The notes: generated by a model not told the origin, from the sequence alone. A stretch of DNA of 64,000 nucleotides from Phosphoribacter sp037045045 (GCA_037045045.1 JBAOHL010000004.1:124001-188000), one strand, 5' to 3'. Positions 43,924-53,766 are shown, numbered from the stretch's first letter. A program made the numbers and translations.

Positions 43924-45168
43924 TCAGTCGCCGATGACGGCGAAGTCGTGCGCCGCCACCGTGCGGCCCTCGACGCGCAGCGGCTTGGTGCCGACGTTCA
44001 AGGCCAGCGCCAGGTGGCGCCCGCCGCGGGCCAGGTCGATGACGATGGTCTCGTTCGTCACCGCGCGGACGCTCACCGCGGCATCGACGAGCCACGGGTG
44101 CCGGCGGCGCAGGGCCACGAGCTGTTGGTATACCGCGTGCACCGGCGCGCCGTACGGCAACAACCCCTCGGGCGTGCGCGGGAACGGGGGCCGGACGGGG
44201 TTGTCGCCCTGCGGTTGGTCGAGCTTCTCGGCAGTGAATCCCTGCTCGTCGCCGGCGTAGATCGACGGCACCCCCGGCAGCAGCAGGAGCAGCGCCGCCG
44301 CCAGGCGGATGTGGCGCGGATCCTCGAGCTTCGAGGCGATCCGGGTGACGTCGTGGTTGCCGACGAACGTCTGCGGCCGGAAGTGCGCCTGGAACTCGGT
44401 ATGCCGCCGCAACGCCCACTCCAGCTCGAAGAAGTTCGCGTCGTTGAGGCTGCTCCATACCGCCTTCCACAGCTCGTACTGGGTCACCGAGTCGACCCCC
44501 GACTCGGCGACGAACGCGACGTAGTCGTCCTGGAGCAGCTCGGCGAGGATCCACGCGTCGGGGTAGGCCGCCTTGACCCGCTCGACGATCGGCCGCCACG
44601 GCGCTGCTCCGGCAGCAAAGGCCGCGTCGAGGCGCCAGCCGTCGATCCCGCGGTCGAGCCAGAAGCTCATCACCGCGACGACCTCGTCGATGACGGGGGG
44701 ATGGATGAGGTCGAGTTCGACGAGGTCGAAGTTGCCCTCGAAGCAGTAGGGGTATCCGTCGACCCACTTGAGCCAGCGACCGGCATCGGAGTCCGGGCCT
44801 TCGGCCAACGCCCGGGTGACGATGGCGTGGTCGCGGGACACGTGGTTGAAGACGCCGTCGAGCAGGACTCGGATGCCGCGCCGTTTGGCTTCGGCGACGA
44901 GCGCCTCGAAGTCGCCCTCGTCGCCGAGACGGGGATCGATCCGGTAGTAGTCGAGGGTGTCGTAACCGTGCGACGTCGAGGCGAACACCGGTGCGAGCAG
45001 CAGTCCGTTGCAGCCGAGTTCGATGAGGTAGTCCAGCCACGGGACGAGCCTGCCGAGCCGGTGGCTGACCTGCCCGGCGGGCTCGTCGGCATACTGCGGG
45101 GGCGCGCCGACGAAACCCAGCGGATAGCAGTGCCACCAGATGACGGTGTCCGTCCAGTCCGTGCTCAT
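43924..45168 (-). CDS. Alpha-amylase-family glycoside hydrolase (GH13)
   Basis: 414 residues. Conserved GH13 regions: GVFNHVSRDH (region I), GIDGWRLDAAF (nucleophile Asp, region II), WILAELLQDDY (acid/base Glu, region III) and FVGNHDVTRIAS (region IV). It has a catalytic barrel with a short C-terminal sheet and no signal peptide, so it acts inside the cell, probably on trehalose, maltose or short alpha-glucans. Overlaps the preceding membrane-protein gene by four bases. Confidence 0.92.
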   Translation of the reverse strand: MSTDWTDTVIWWHCYPLGFVGAPPQYADEPAGQVSHRLGRLVPWLDYLIELGCNGLLLAPVFASTSHGYDTLDYYRIDPRLGDEGDFEALVAEAKRRGIRVLLDGVFNHVSRDHAIVTRALAEGPDSDAGRWLKWVDGYPYCFEGNFDLVELDLIHPPVIDEVVAVMSFWLDRGIDGWRLDAAFAAGAAPWRPIVERVKAAYPDAWILAELLQDDYVAFVAESGVDSVTQYELWKAVWSSLNDANFFELEWALRRHTEFQAHFRPQTFVGNHDVTRIASKLEDPRHIRLAAALLLLLPGVPSIYAGDEQGFTAEKLDQPQGDNPVRPPFPRTPEGLLPYGAPVHAVYQQLVALRRRHPWLVDAAVSVRAVTNETIVIDLARGGRHLALALNVGTKPLRVEGRTVAAHDFAVIGD

Positions 45169-45740
45169 GAGGCCATCGGGGTGGCGTGGCGTGGCCCGTC
45201 GGTGGTGTCGTCGACACCAGGGACGAAGGCCCGGGCCGTCTCCCGGAACGGTATGCCGTGTCGGGCCAGTGCCGTCGTGACCCGGTCCATCGTCTGGGCG
45301 ACCGCCGGCCCACCCTGGGGGAAGCCGAAGGCGTAGTCGAACGACGTCACGCCGAGGACGGTCCGATCGCCGTCCGGGACGGCGACCAGGCGAGTCGTGC
45401 CCATCGTCGAATAGACCCACGCCAGTCCCTCGCCAAGGTCCGCGGCGGTCGGGTCGAACAGGTCCGGCTCGGCGATCGCGGCCGACAGCACGTCCCGAGC
45501 GGCCGCTAACGTGGAGTCGACAAGGAGGGTGCGCCCCAGCATCGACAGATGGGCGCCGGCTCGCCCGGCCGATCGGGTGTCGGCCTGACGACCGATTCGA
45601 TCGGCGAGTTCGCGAGCCTTCCCCGCGGTCGCGCCTGCCTCGTGCCGCGATCGGCCGCGTGCCCACGTCTGCACCTTGAGGCTTACCCCGATGACGACGA
45701 TCACGATCACGAGGACGAGGACGAGCTTGACGACTGGCAC
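45165..45740 (-). CDS. Membrane-anchored hypothetical protein
   Basis: 191 residues with one N-terminal membrane segment (VKLVLVLVIVIVVIGVSLKV), a basic stretch and a domain of about 140 residues with no family I recognise (LGEGLAWVYSTMGTTRLVAV, TSFDYAFGFPQGGPAV). Translationally coupled to the GH13 gene (ATGA). Likely faces the cytoplasm or cell surface with a single anchor. Confidence 0.8.
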   Translation of the reverse strand: MPVVKLVLVLVIVIVVIGVSLKVQTWARGRSRHEAGATAGKARELADRIGRQADTRSAGRAGAHLSMLGRTLLVDSTLAAARDVLSAAIAEPDLFDPTAADLGEGLAWVYSTMGTTRLVAVPDGDRTVLGVTSFDYAFGFPQGGPAVAQTMDRVTTALARHGIPFRETARAFVPGVDDTTDGPRHATPMAS

Positions 45741-45763
45741 AGGGTTCTCCGCAGAACGGGTGG

Positions 45764-46180
45764 TCAGTCCTCCGCGAGCGCGTCGATGCGGGCCAGCGCC
45801 GTGCGCCAGCGATCACTGAGCGCCGCGGCGTCGCCCTGGATGCGTTCGTGTCGCACGCTCACGGCGGTGTGGTCGCCCTGAGGCGCAAGGTGCAGGTCAA
45901 CGAGGGACCGGGGAGCGTCGGCGGTGGCGTGCCACGAGACTCGGACCTGCTCAAGGGGGTGGTAGCTGCGCCAGACGCCATGCGATCCGTCGGCGGCGTG
46001 CCATGTCTCGCCCTTGCTCCCGAGCCGGGCGCCCTCGCCGAGAAACGCCTCGGCACCGTCGTTGGTCGTCAGCACGTGCCAGACGCGGTCGATGTCGTGC
46101 GGGAGCAGGGCGTTGACCTCGACGGTGTGCTCCCCTTGTGCGTCCTCGGTGACCACCTCGGCCTGCTGCGATTCGGACAT
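45764..46180 (-). CDS. SRPBCC/AHSA1-like protein
   Basis: 138 residues, START-fold protein with the family pattern VNALLPHDIDRVWHVLTTNDGAEAFLG, then HAADGSHGVWRSYHPLEQVRVSW and TAVSVRHERIQGDAAA. Probably binds a small hydrophobic ligand or a partner protein. ATG 46180 has GAGGGCAGAC upstream. A similar protein is encoded at 58583. Confidence 0.87.
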   Translation of the reverse strand: MSESQQAEVVTEDAQGEHTVEVNALLPHDIDRVWHVLTTNDGAEAFLGEGARLGSKGETWHAADGSHGVWRSYHPLEQVRVSWHATADAPRSLVDLHLAPQGDHTAVSVRHERIQGDAAALSDRWRTALARIDALAED

Positions 46181-46334
46181 GTCTGCCCTCCTTGTCGTGC
46201 GGTCCGATCCCGGCCGGGGCCGCGTCGGCCTGCTGTCTCCATCCCACGCCAAACCGGTCGGGAAAGCAACCGGTCGAACGTCACAGCGGCGCCGGACGTG
46301 TCCCCGGTCCGGTGGTCGGCGGAGCGGGCGCTGG

Positions 46335-48446
46335 TCAGCCGGTATACGCGGCGAGGAACGCCTTGAGCAGCGGAGCCGCTGTCTTGGACCCCGACTGGCC
46401 CTCGTCGACGTACACGACGACGGCCAGATCGCCGCGGATCGCGACCATCCACGCGTGGGTCTTTGGGGGCGTGTCGGTGCCGAACTCGGCCGTTCCGGTC
46501 TTCGCCCCGCTCACTCCAGCGTCCGCGAGCACCCGACCGCTGCCGTCGCTGACCACGCTGGCGAGCATCGAACGCAACGCCTCGACTTCGGCCGGCTGCA
46601 GGGGCTTGGCCGGCGCGGGCGGCTTGGTGGGCAGGGCGGCCGTCGGGGTCGCCGTTGCGGTCGCCGTTGCGGTCGCCGGCGCAGACGCCGAGGCGCCCGA
46701 CGGAGTTGCGCCCGGGCTCGTGGACGAGCCGCCAGCTATGCCGGCGACAGGGCCGGTCGCGAGCGGCCCGGAGCCCGACGGCGCGGCTGCGCCGGATGAC
46801 CCCGTCACCGCGGTCGCCGGCGCCACGGGGGCCGTCGGGAGGTCGACGAGGTGTGGGACGACGGTTGCGCCCTTGGCCACCGAGGCGACGACGGTGGCCA
46901 TCGACAGCGCGGAGGCCTCGACCTTGGCCTGGCCGATCATCGAGGCAGCGTGTTCGGTGGCCGTGGCCTGCCTCGGCACCGAGCCGAGGAAAGCCGGCAT
47001 ACCCATGTCGAAGTCCACACCGAAGCCCAGCGCGGCGGCGGCGTCGACGAGATCGCCCTGGGACACCTTGTCGTGGTTGGAGATGAACGCCGTGTTGCAC
47101 GAGTTGGCCAAGGCGGCGCGCAGGGTGATCTGGCCGAGACGCCCCGCCGGATAGTCGTCGTAGTTCTTGAAGGTCCGCCCGTCGACGACGACGGTCGGAT
47201 CGCAGGAGACGGTGGATTCAGGGGTGAGCCCGGCCCGCAACAGGGCAAGCGAGGAGACGATCTTGAACGTCGAACCCGGCGCGGCCCGCCCCGTTGTGGC
47301 CACGGCGCCCTGGGCTACCGGACCGTTGGCCGCCGCGACGATCTCACCCGTGGAAGGACGCACGGCGACGAGCGTGGCCGCAACCGTGGCCGGGGCCAAC
47401 GCGGCCTCCGCGGCATTCTGCGCGCTCACGTCGAGCGTCGTGGACAGTTGGCGTCCGGCCACCGGGTCCTGGGTGAAGAGGATCCGCGCGGTCGCGGCGC
47501 CGGCGGCGTCGGAACCCACCGCCTTGACCCGTAGACCCGGCAGACCGGCGAGGTAGCCGTCGTAGCGCTGTTCGAGGCCGGACAGGCCGACCGTATCGGT
47601 CGCTGCGACCGCTCCCCCCGAGCGCGCGACGATCTCGGCGGTTGCCGGACCGACCGTGCCGAGGATCGACCGGGCGAACGTCGAGGACGGTCCGAGCGTG
47701 GCGGTGTCCGGGACCTGAGACGCACCGGGGATCGCGGCGATCGCATCGGACTTGCCGGCGACGAGCGGGTCGTCGACCCGGACCGTGAGGGCGACGACGA
47801 ACTGCTTGGGCCCCGAGCCGGTCACCGTCTTGACGTAGGACGCCTCGTCGATGCCGAGCAGCTTGGCCAGGGCGCCGGCCGACGGCCCGGCTTGGTCGGC
47901 GCTGATCTTCCCCCGATCGATACCGAGGCGATAGACGTCCCGCGGCCCCATGAGGACGGTGCCGCTGGCCCCGAGAATCTCGGCGCGTTTGCCCTGCGAC
48001 CGATCGACGCGCAGCCGTTCGGTGGCGTTGAGCCGCGGTTCGACGAGGGTGGGCGACCACTGGACGTGCCAGGTGTTGTCCGCGGCGAGCACGAGGGCGG
48101 CATCCGTGGAGTAGGTCCAGTCCACCGGCGACGCCGATACGTCCCACGTCCAGGTCAGCGTGGCCGTCGCCTTCTTGTCCTCGCTGCCGGTCGCGACCCG
48201 GGTCACCGCGATGCTGCGCGGCGTCTGGGCCAGATCGCCGAACGCCGCCTTGACCGACGCGGTCGCCGACTCTCCGGACGCTCCGTCGAAGGGCACCTTC
48301 GTGAGGTCGGGCGCGGCCAGCCCGACGGCAAGTGACCGCGCGGTGTCGTCCGGCGAAGGGGGGCGGTTGAGCAGGCTGCAGCCGCCGAGCGAGGTGACGA
48401 CCACCAGGCCGAGGACGGGCAGCACGGCGACAACGCGGCGGGACAT
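46335..48446 (-). CDS. Lipoprotein-type penicillin-binding protein with NTF2-like N-terminal domain (PBP2a/MecA_N architecture)
   Basis: 703 residues. Signal peptide with lipobox SLGGC (C23), NTF2-like domain (about 30-150), PBP dimerisation domain, then transpeptidase: S about 391 in PGSTFKIVS, SCN in LANSCNTAF, KTGTAE near 650. A 60-residue Pro/Ala/Thr-rich insertion (about 545-610) separates the two halves of the catalytic domain. MecA_N-type PBPs in actinobacteria crosslink peptidoglycan and may have lowered beta-lactam affinity; resistance is not shown by sequence. Confidence 0.93.
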   Translation of the reverse strand: MSRRVVAVLPVLGLVVVTSLGGCSLLNRPPSPDDTARSLAVGLAAPDLTKVPFDGASGESATASVKAAFGDLAQTPRSIAVTRVATGSEDKKATATLTWTWDVSASPVDWTYSTDAALVLAADNTWHVQWSPTLVEPRLNATERLRVDRSQGKRAEILGASGTVLMGPRDVYRLGIDRGKISADQAGPSAGALAKLLGIDEASYVKTVTGSGPKQFVVALTVRVDDPLVAGKSDAIAAIPGASQVPDTATLGPSSTFARSILGTVGPATAEIVARSGGAVAATDTVGLSGLEQRYDGYLAGLPGLRVKAVGSDAAGAATARILFTQDPVAGRQLSTTLDVSAQNAAEAALAPATVAATLVAVRPSTGEIVAAANGPVAQGAVATTGRAAPGSTFKIVSSLALLRAGLTPESTVSCDPTVVVDGRTFKNYDDYPAGRLGQITLRAALANSCNTAFISNHDKVSQGDLVDAAAALGFGVDFDMGMPAFLGSVPRQATATEHAASMIGQAKVEASALSMATVVASVAKGATVVPHLVDLPTAPVAPATAVTGSSGAAAPSGSGPLATGPVAGIAGGSSTSPGATPSGASASAPATATATATATPTAALPTKPPAPAKPLQPAEVEALRSMLASVVSDGSGRVLADAGVSGAKTGTAEFGTDTPPKTHAWMVAIRGDLAVVVYVDEGQSGSKTAAPLLKAFLAAYTG

Positions 48447-48486
48447 ATCGACATCCTCTCGCGTCCATCGGGTCGCCGCCGTCCGT

Positions 48487-48612
48487 GGTCAGCCGTGGTG
48501 CCGCCGGACCCGGTCAGCCGTGGTGCCGCCGGACCCGGTCAGCCGTGGTGCCGCCGGAACCGGTCAGCCGTGGTGCCGCCGGAACCGGTCAGCCGTGGTG
48601 CCGCCGGACGGC
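48487..48612. repeat. 25-bp tandem repeat over the aminotransferase stop codon, five copies
   Basis: GGTCAGCCGTGGTGCCGCCGG begins at 48487, 48512, 48537, 48562 and 48587. The rightmost copy overlaps the last codons and stop of the leftward aminotransferase gene (His-His-Gly-stop), so the gene's 3' end has been multiplied downstream. Confidence 0.92.
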
Positions 48613-49755
48613 TCGCTCGATCCGCTCGAGACTCTCGACGAGCAGGACGTCGGTCGTCGCGTAGTTGAGCCGGGCGAACCGAAGCGCGGGCGCTCCGAAC
48701 GGCGGACCGGGGTTGAGGGCGACCTTGGCGTGGTCGAGCAGCCAGGCGGCCGGTTCGACGTCGAGGCCCAGCTCGGTGAAATCGAGCCACTGCAGGTAGG
48801 TCCCCTCGTTGGCGACGGTGCGCACCCCCGGCATCCCGTCGACGGCCTCGGCGACGACCGCGGCGTTGCGCGCGAGGGTGGCCGCGACGGCGGTCAGCCA
48901 CTCGCCGCCGTGGCGGTATGCCGCGAGGCTGGCCTCGATGCCCAGCGTCGAGACCCCGACGGTGCGCCAGAACGGGATCCGCTTCCACGCCTCGGTGTCG
49001 GCCGGCGTGCTCGTCACCACCTGGGCGCACTTGAGCCCGGGCAGGTTCCACGCCTTGGACGCCGACAGGACGGTGATCGTGTGCGCGGCGGTCTCGGCGG
49101 ACAACGCGGCATACGGGGTATGCCGGGTTCCGAAGGCGAGCGCCGCGTGGATCTCGTCCGAGACGACCCGGGCATCGTGCCTGGTGACCACGGCGGCGAG
49201 GGCGCGCAACTCGTCCACCGAGAAGACCCGGCCCAGCGGGTTCTGCGGGCTGCACATGAGCACCGTTCGCGCGCCGGCCGCCAGCGCCTGGTCGATGCCG
49301 TCGAGATCGAGCGCCCAGCGGTGTCCGTCCCAGACCATCGGCACTCGGACCTCCGGACGGCCCGAGAGGCGCACGATGTCGAAGAACGGCATATACACCG
49401 GGCACGGGATGACGACCGGGTCCTCGGGGCCGCTGAAGTACTCGATCGCCAGGGCGACGCCCTGCATGACGTCGCCGAGGATGTGGACCCCGCCCGGGTC
49501 GACGTCCCAACCGTATGCCGCGCCGAGCCACGCCGCGCTCGCCTCGGCGAGTTCGCCGGCCGGCCCGGGGGAGGGATAGCCGAAGCTCTCTGCGGCGACC
49601 GCCCGATGCAGGGCCTCGATGATGGGCTCGGCCGTCGGGAAGTCCATCTCGGCGACCCACATGGGCAGCACGTCCGGCGGATGGTAGGTCCACTTCACCG
49701 TGCGACGCGCCCGCAGCCGTTCGGGGGTGAGCGCCTGCAGATCGGGGGACGGCAT
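48589..49755 (-). CDS. PLP-dependent aminotransferase, MalY/PatB-like (cystathionine beta-lyase type)
   Basis: 388 residues. Blocks typical of MalY/PatB: VLPMWVAEMDFPTAEPI, FGYPSPGPAGEL, SPQNPLGRVFS, VVSDEIHAAL (199-208), PLP lysine K234 in SASKAWNLPGLKCA. Such proteins are C-S lyases with, in some cases, regulatory roles. Start ATG 49755 lies in a GGCATACC motif. Ends within the 25-bp repeat. Confidence 0.9.
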   Translation of the reverse strand: MPSPDLQALTPERLRARRTVKWTYHPPDVLPMWVAEMDFPTAEPIIEALHRAVAAESFGYPSPGPAGELAEASAAWLGAAYGWDVDPGGVHILGDVMQGVALAIEYFSGPEDPVVIPCPVYMPFFDIVRLSGRPEVRVPMVWDGHRWALDLDGIDQALAAGARTVLMCSPQNPLGRVFSVDELRALAAVVTRHDARVVSDEIHAALAFGTRHTPYAALSAETAAHTITVLSASKAWNLPGLKCAQVVTSTPADTEAWKRIPFWRTVGVSTLGIEASLAAYRHGGEWLTAVAATLARNAAVVAEAVDGMPGVRTVANEGTYLQWLDFTELGLDVEPAAWLLDHAKVALNPGPPFGAPALRFARLNYATTDVLLVESLERIERAVRRHHG

Positions 49756-49829
49756 ACCGGCAGCCTGCCACGGCTCATGACCTGCCAGGCCCCACGGCCC
49801 GCGGTTCCGAGCGCCGCAGCTCCCGCGAC

Positions 49830-50846
49830 TCAGGCGCCGGTGGGCCACCCGGTGATCTCGGGCAGCAGCTCGGCCGAGAACAGCCGCATCGACGCGGCCA
49901 CCTGCTCGTGTGGCATCCCCATGTGGTTGAACTGCAGGACGAGCTGGTCCATGGGCAGGTCGCGGTAGCCGGCGAGCGTGGCCATGACCTCGTCGGGCGT
50001 GCCGACGGCGAACGGCGTCCCGAAGATCCCGGCGTTGGGGTCCTCGCGCATCGTCCCGAGCTCGGGCAGGGGCATGGGGATGCCGCGCCGGCGATAGAAG
50101 GCGACCCATTCATGCAGCCCGGCCTCCGCCTCGTCCCACGCCTGGTCGCGGGTCGGCGCGACGTGGACCGCCAGCGGTCCGGACACGAGCCGGTAGTCCG
50201 CGCGAGTGCGCCCGGCGGCCGCCTGGGCGTCGAGGTAGATCTGGTGCTGGTGGGTGTGGACCATCGAGGCGAGGTGGTAGCCGCGCTCGCCGGCCTTGGC
50301 GAGGCTCTGCGGGCCGAGGGCGGCGACGTAGATCGGCGGGCCACCGGGCTGAACGGGCGTCGTCGTGAGGTGCAGGCCGGGGAAGTCGAAATAGCGGCCG
50401 GCGTGCGAGAACGGCTGGCCGGTGAAGCACTTCGCGAGGATCTCCAGCGCCTCGTAGGTCCGGCCGAACCGCTCCCCCGGGTCGATGCCGAACACGGCGC
50501 ACTCGTTCAGCATGGGGCCGGCGCCGATACCGAGGTCGAGGCGCCCGCCGGAGAGGATGTCGACGGTCGCGGCGTCCTCGGCGACGCGCACGGGGTTGTG
50601 CAGGGCGAGCAGCAGGACGTACGTGCCGAGCCGGATCGTGCTCGTCCGCGCGGCCGCGACGGCGAGCAGCGGGAACTGCGACGGGTTGTGTTGGTCCTCG
50701 GCGAAGTGGTGCTCGGCAAGCCACCACGACCGCAAGCCCAGCTGCTCACCGAGGACGGCCTGGTCGAGGACCTCCTCGTAGACGACGGGCAACGGCCGAG
50801 GGTATGCCGGGTGGTTGCGTGCGGTAATTGCCATCCCGACGTCCAT
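49830..50846 (-). CDS. LLM-class flavin-dependent oxidoreductase (luciferase-like)
   Basis: 338 residues, TIM-barrel monooxygenase. Motifs: ARNHPAYPRPLP, LRSWWLAEHHFAEDQ, TSTIRLGTYVLLL, RVAEDAATVDILSGGRLDLGIGAG and GFAVGTPDEVM-type flavin region. Acts on an unknown substrate with FMN or F420. ATG 50846 has a strong AGGAGG. No partner reductase is in the window. Confidence 0.93.
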   Translation of the reverse strand: MDVGMAITARNHPAYPRPLPVVYEEVLDQAVLGEQLGLRSWWLAEHHFAEDQHNPSQFPLLAVAAARTSTIRLGTYVLLLALHNPVRVAEDAATVDILSGGRLDLGIGAGPMLNECAVFGIDPGERFGRTYEALEILAKCFTGQPFSHAGRYFDFPGLHLTTTPVQPGGPPIYVAALGPQSLAKAGERGYHLASMVHTHQHQIYLDAQAAAGRTRADYRLVSGPLAVHVAPTRDQAWDEAEAGLHEWVAFYRRRGIPMPLPELGTMREDPNAGIFGTPFAVGTPDEVMATLAGYRDLPMDQLVLQFNHMGMPHEQVAASMRLFSAELLPEITGWPTGA

Positions 50847-51099
50847 GGGTCCTCCTCGACCGGCAGGGGTGTGCCACCACGCTGGCCGCGCAGGCTGCAC
50901 CGGTCAACCGTCCCCGGCATCGTCAGGGTCGATGCCTCGCATCTGCCCCTGCGCGGGCGCTGGGTCCGATCGCGCCCCGAGCACCACGACCACCCGCGCC
51001 AGGGGTTCCGCCAATCACCAGTGCTCGAGGGGTTCCGACAACCACCAGGGCGCGACGCTCCCAAAACCGCCAGTGCGCGACGTTCCCAAAGCCACCTGT

Positions 51100-51600
51100 G
51101 CCCCCAGGGGTCAATATTCGTCGCATCGGCAACCCGAACCGAACCACAACCCCGCCCTGGGGGCAGTTGTGGATGTGCGGACCACCCCCAACGACGACAA
51201 CCCCGCCCAGAGGCCAGGATTCGTCGCATCGGCAACCCGAACCGAACCACAACCCCGCCCAGAGGGCAGTTGTGGATGTGCGGACCACCCCACCAACAAC
51301 AACCCCGCCCAGAGGCCAGGATTCGTCGCATCGGCAACCCGAACCGAACCACAACCCCGCCCAGAGGGCAGTTGTGGATGTGCGGACCACCCCACCAACA
51401 ACAACCCCGCCCAGAGGCCAGGATTCGTCGCATCGGCAACCCAAACCAAACCACAACCCCGCCCAGAGGGCAGTTGTGGATGCTCCGACCCCCCCCCACC
51501 ACCAACAACAACCCCGCCCAGAGGCCAGGATTCGTCGCATCGGCAACCCAAACCAGACCACAACCCCGCCCAGAGGGCAGTTGTGGATGCTCGGGGCCAC
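51100..51600. repeat. Intergenic repeat block R4
   Basis: About five units of about 102 bp. The marker ATTCGTCGCATCGGCAACCC occurs with its A at about 51116, 51219, 51321, 51423 and 51530. Each unit has the hairpin CCACAAC...GTTGTGG with GGGCAGTTGTGG and CCCGCCCAGAGG. Units 2-4 are nearly identical. The rest of the 830-bp gap (50847-51099 and 51601-51679) has only short fragments of the same words and no gene. Confidence 0.88.
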
Positions 51601-51679
51601 TCAGAATCATCCAGACGGGATCGGTACACAGCAGTCCGATTCGGCAGGGAGCGTCGGGTCGATGGCTTAGCGTGGGTCC

Positions 51680-52816
51680 ATGACCCGCCCGCACGCCTCG
51701 GCGATCGTCGAGGACGCCTGGCATCGCCAGCTGGAGCGGGGACTGCGCCGGCGCCATTGGCGCAACCGGGTCATTTCCTACACGGGATACGGCTCGACCG
51801 AGCATCTGCGCGTCTTCGCCCGCGTGCTGCTCTACCCACCTCAGGAGCAAGAGCCCCACCACGAAAACCGCCAGGATGTCACGTACGGAGGACTGCGTTC
51901 TCCCTATCAACAGCGCCGGGGATGGCGCTCGTTCTTCACCGCCCCCGCCATGGGGGTACCCGTGGAGATCCGCGTGGGCCACCACGTGGCACATGGTCGA
52001 AGCGATCGCAGCGGGCACGTCGACGTGACGTTCCGAGGCCATGGGTTGGCGCCTGGGTGGCACGAGGTCACCATCGGGGCCCAACGCTCCGAACCGGTCC
52101 AGGCCAGCGTCGTCGTCGTCGACCCGGCCCAGACCTACGGCATCGTCAGCGACATCGACGACACGGTCATCTCCACGTCCCTGCCTCGACCGATGATCGC
52201 TGCGTGGAACACCTTCGTGCTCCACGAAGGGGCCCGCCGGGTCGTGCCCGGCATGGCCCCGCTGTACCGACAGATCGTCCAGGAGCACCCCGATGCACCG
52301 GTCATCTACCTGTCGACTGGCGCGTGGAACACCGCGCCGACTCTGGCGCGCTTCCTCAAGGGCCACGGCTACCCGCGCGGCCCGCTGTTGCTCACTGACT
52401 GGGGCCCGACGAACACCGGGTGGTTCCGCAGCGGACAGGACCACAAGCGCGCCGCCCTTGAGCGGCTCGCCCGCGACTTCCCTCAGATCACCTGGTTGCT
52501 GATCGGCGACGACGGCCAGCACGACCCGAAGATCTACCGCGACTTCGCCGAGTCCCGCCCGGAGTCGGTCGATGCCATTCTCATCCGGCGACTCTCGGCC
52601 GCCGAGCAAGTCCTCTCGCACGGCATCCCCATCCCCAATGAACCGATCGTCGGCCGGTCGACGCGACGCCCTCGCGAGGTCCCCGTGTTCAGCGCCCCCG
52701 ACGGCTACCAGCTGATGCAGCGGATGCGCGCAACCGGGCGCATCAAGAGTGCCGCCGCCGACCCGTCGACCGGTGCCCCAGCGGACTCGACCGACGAGGC
52801 CGGCTGGCGTGCCTGA
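51680..52816 (+). CDS. DUF2183/App1-like phosphatidate phosphatase domain protein
   Basis: 378 residues. Catalytic HAD-type DxDxT motif GIVSDIDDTVIST (D158, D160), then VPGMAPLYRQI, IYLSTGAWN and HKRAALERLARDFPQ/LLIGDDGQHDPKIY. The same domain in yeast App1 is a Mg-dependent phosphatidate phosphatase. N-terminal 150 residues form a probable beta domain. Overlaps the Fpg/Nei gene by eight bases. Substrate in bacteria is unproven. Confidence 0.9.
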   Translation: MTRPHASAIVEDAWHRQLERGLRRRHWRNRVISYTGYGSTEHLRVFARVLLYPPQEQEPHHENRQDVTYGGLRSPYQQRRGWRSFFTAPAMGVPVEIRVGHHVAHGRSDRSGHVDVTFRGHGLAPGWHEVTIGAQRSEPVQASVVVVDPAQTYGIVSDIDDTVISTSLPRPMIAAWNTFVLHEGARRVVPGMAPLYRQIVQEHPDAPVIYLSTGAWNTAPTLARFLKGHGYPRGPLLLTDWGPTNTGWFRSGQDHKRAALERLARDFPQITWLLIGDDGQHDPKIYRDFAESRPESVDAILIRRLSAAEQVLSHGIPIPNEPIVGRSTRRPREVPVFSAPDGYQLMQRMRATGRIKSAAADPSTGAPADSTDEAGWRA

Positions 52817-53669
52817 ACTCCCCGAGGTCCAGGCGCTCGTGGACTTCCTCGATGCCCGGATCGCCGGGCTGGCCGTCACGGGGGTCGAGCTCGGGTCGAT
52901 TTCGGTGCTCAAGACCTACGACCCGGCGCCGAGCGCGCTGGCCGGATCGTTCGTCAGGGGTGTGCACCGGCACGGGAAGTTCCTCGACATCGACGTCGAC
53001 GGCATCCACCTGATCTGTCATCTGGCCCGGGCGGGCTGGCTGCGGTGGTCCGACGCGATCCCCCCCACGGTGATCCGGCCGGGCAAGTCGCCGATCGCCT
53101 TGCGGGTGCGCCTGTCCGACGGATCGGGCTTCGACCTCACCGAGGCCGGCACGAAGAAGTCCCTCGCGGCATACCTCGTCCGTGACATCGCGGACGTCCC
53201 CGGCATCGCCCGGCTCGGCCCCGACCCGCTCGACGCCGACTTCACCAAGGAACGCTTGGCCGCACTCCTCGCCGGGCGGCGCACCCAGATCAAGGGGCTG
53301 CTGCGAGACCAGCAGTTCCTCGCCGGGGTCGGCAACGCCTATTCCGACGAGGTGCTGCACGTCGCCCGGCTGTCGCCGTTCGCGCTCGCCGCCACCCTGA
53401 CCGACGACCAGGTCGAGCGCCTGTATGCCGCGTTGCGCGGGACACTCTCCGGTGCCGTGGCCGCCGCCTCCGGTAAGCCGGCGGCCGAGCTCAAGGACGC
53501 CAAACGCGCAGGGATGAGAGTGCACGCCCGGACCGGTATGCCGTGTCCCGAGTGCGGCGACGTCGTCCGGGAGGTCTCGTTCGCCGACTCGGCCCTGCAG
53601 TACTGCGCGACGTGTCAGACCGGCGGCAAGCCGCTGGCCGACCGGCGGATGTCACGACTGTTGAAGTAG
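52809..53669 (+). CDS. Fpg/Nei-family DNA glycosylase
   Basis: 286 residues. Starts VPELPEVQ, where Met removal exposes Pro and Glu as catalytic residues; base-excision repair enzyme for oxidised bases. Middle H2TH helix (GLLRDQQFLAGVGNAYSDEVL) and C-terminal zinc finger CPECGDV...CATCQ (about 255-275) are complete. GTG 52809 fixes the start by the family N-terminus. MutM versus Nei specificity is not decided; K at the usual insertion site appears shifted (AGTKKSL). Confidence 0.95.
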   Translation: MPELPEVQALVDFLDARIAGLAVTGVELGSISVLKTYDPAPSALAGSFVRGVHRHGKFLDIDVDGIHLICHLARAGWLRWSDAIPPTVIRPGKSPIALRVRLSDGSGFDLTEAGTKKSLAAYLVRDIADVPGIARLGPDPLDADFTKERLAALLAGRRTQIKGLLRDQQFLAGVGNAYSDEVLHVARLSPFALAATLTDDQVERLYAALRGTLSGAVAAASGKPAAELKDAKRAGMRVHARTGMPCPECGDVVREVSFADSALQYCATCQTGGKPLADRRMSRLLK

Positions 53670-53766
53670 GCCGTGCGCCTGCGGCGTTGCCGGCCGTTCG
53701 GTCAGTGGGTTGCTTCGCCCACCTCGCCCAGGTCGGCCGGTCGCCGCAAGTGGGAGGATGCCGGGC

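Noticed and set aside
37920..51600. CRISPR array in blocks R3 or R4
   Set aside because: Units are 50-200 bp, contiguous and nearly the same throughout; there are no short unique spacers and no cas genes.
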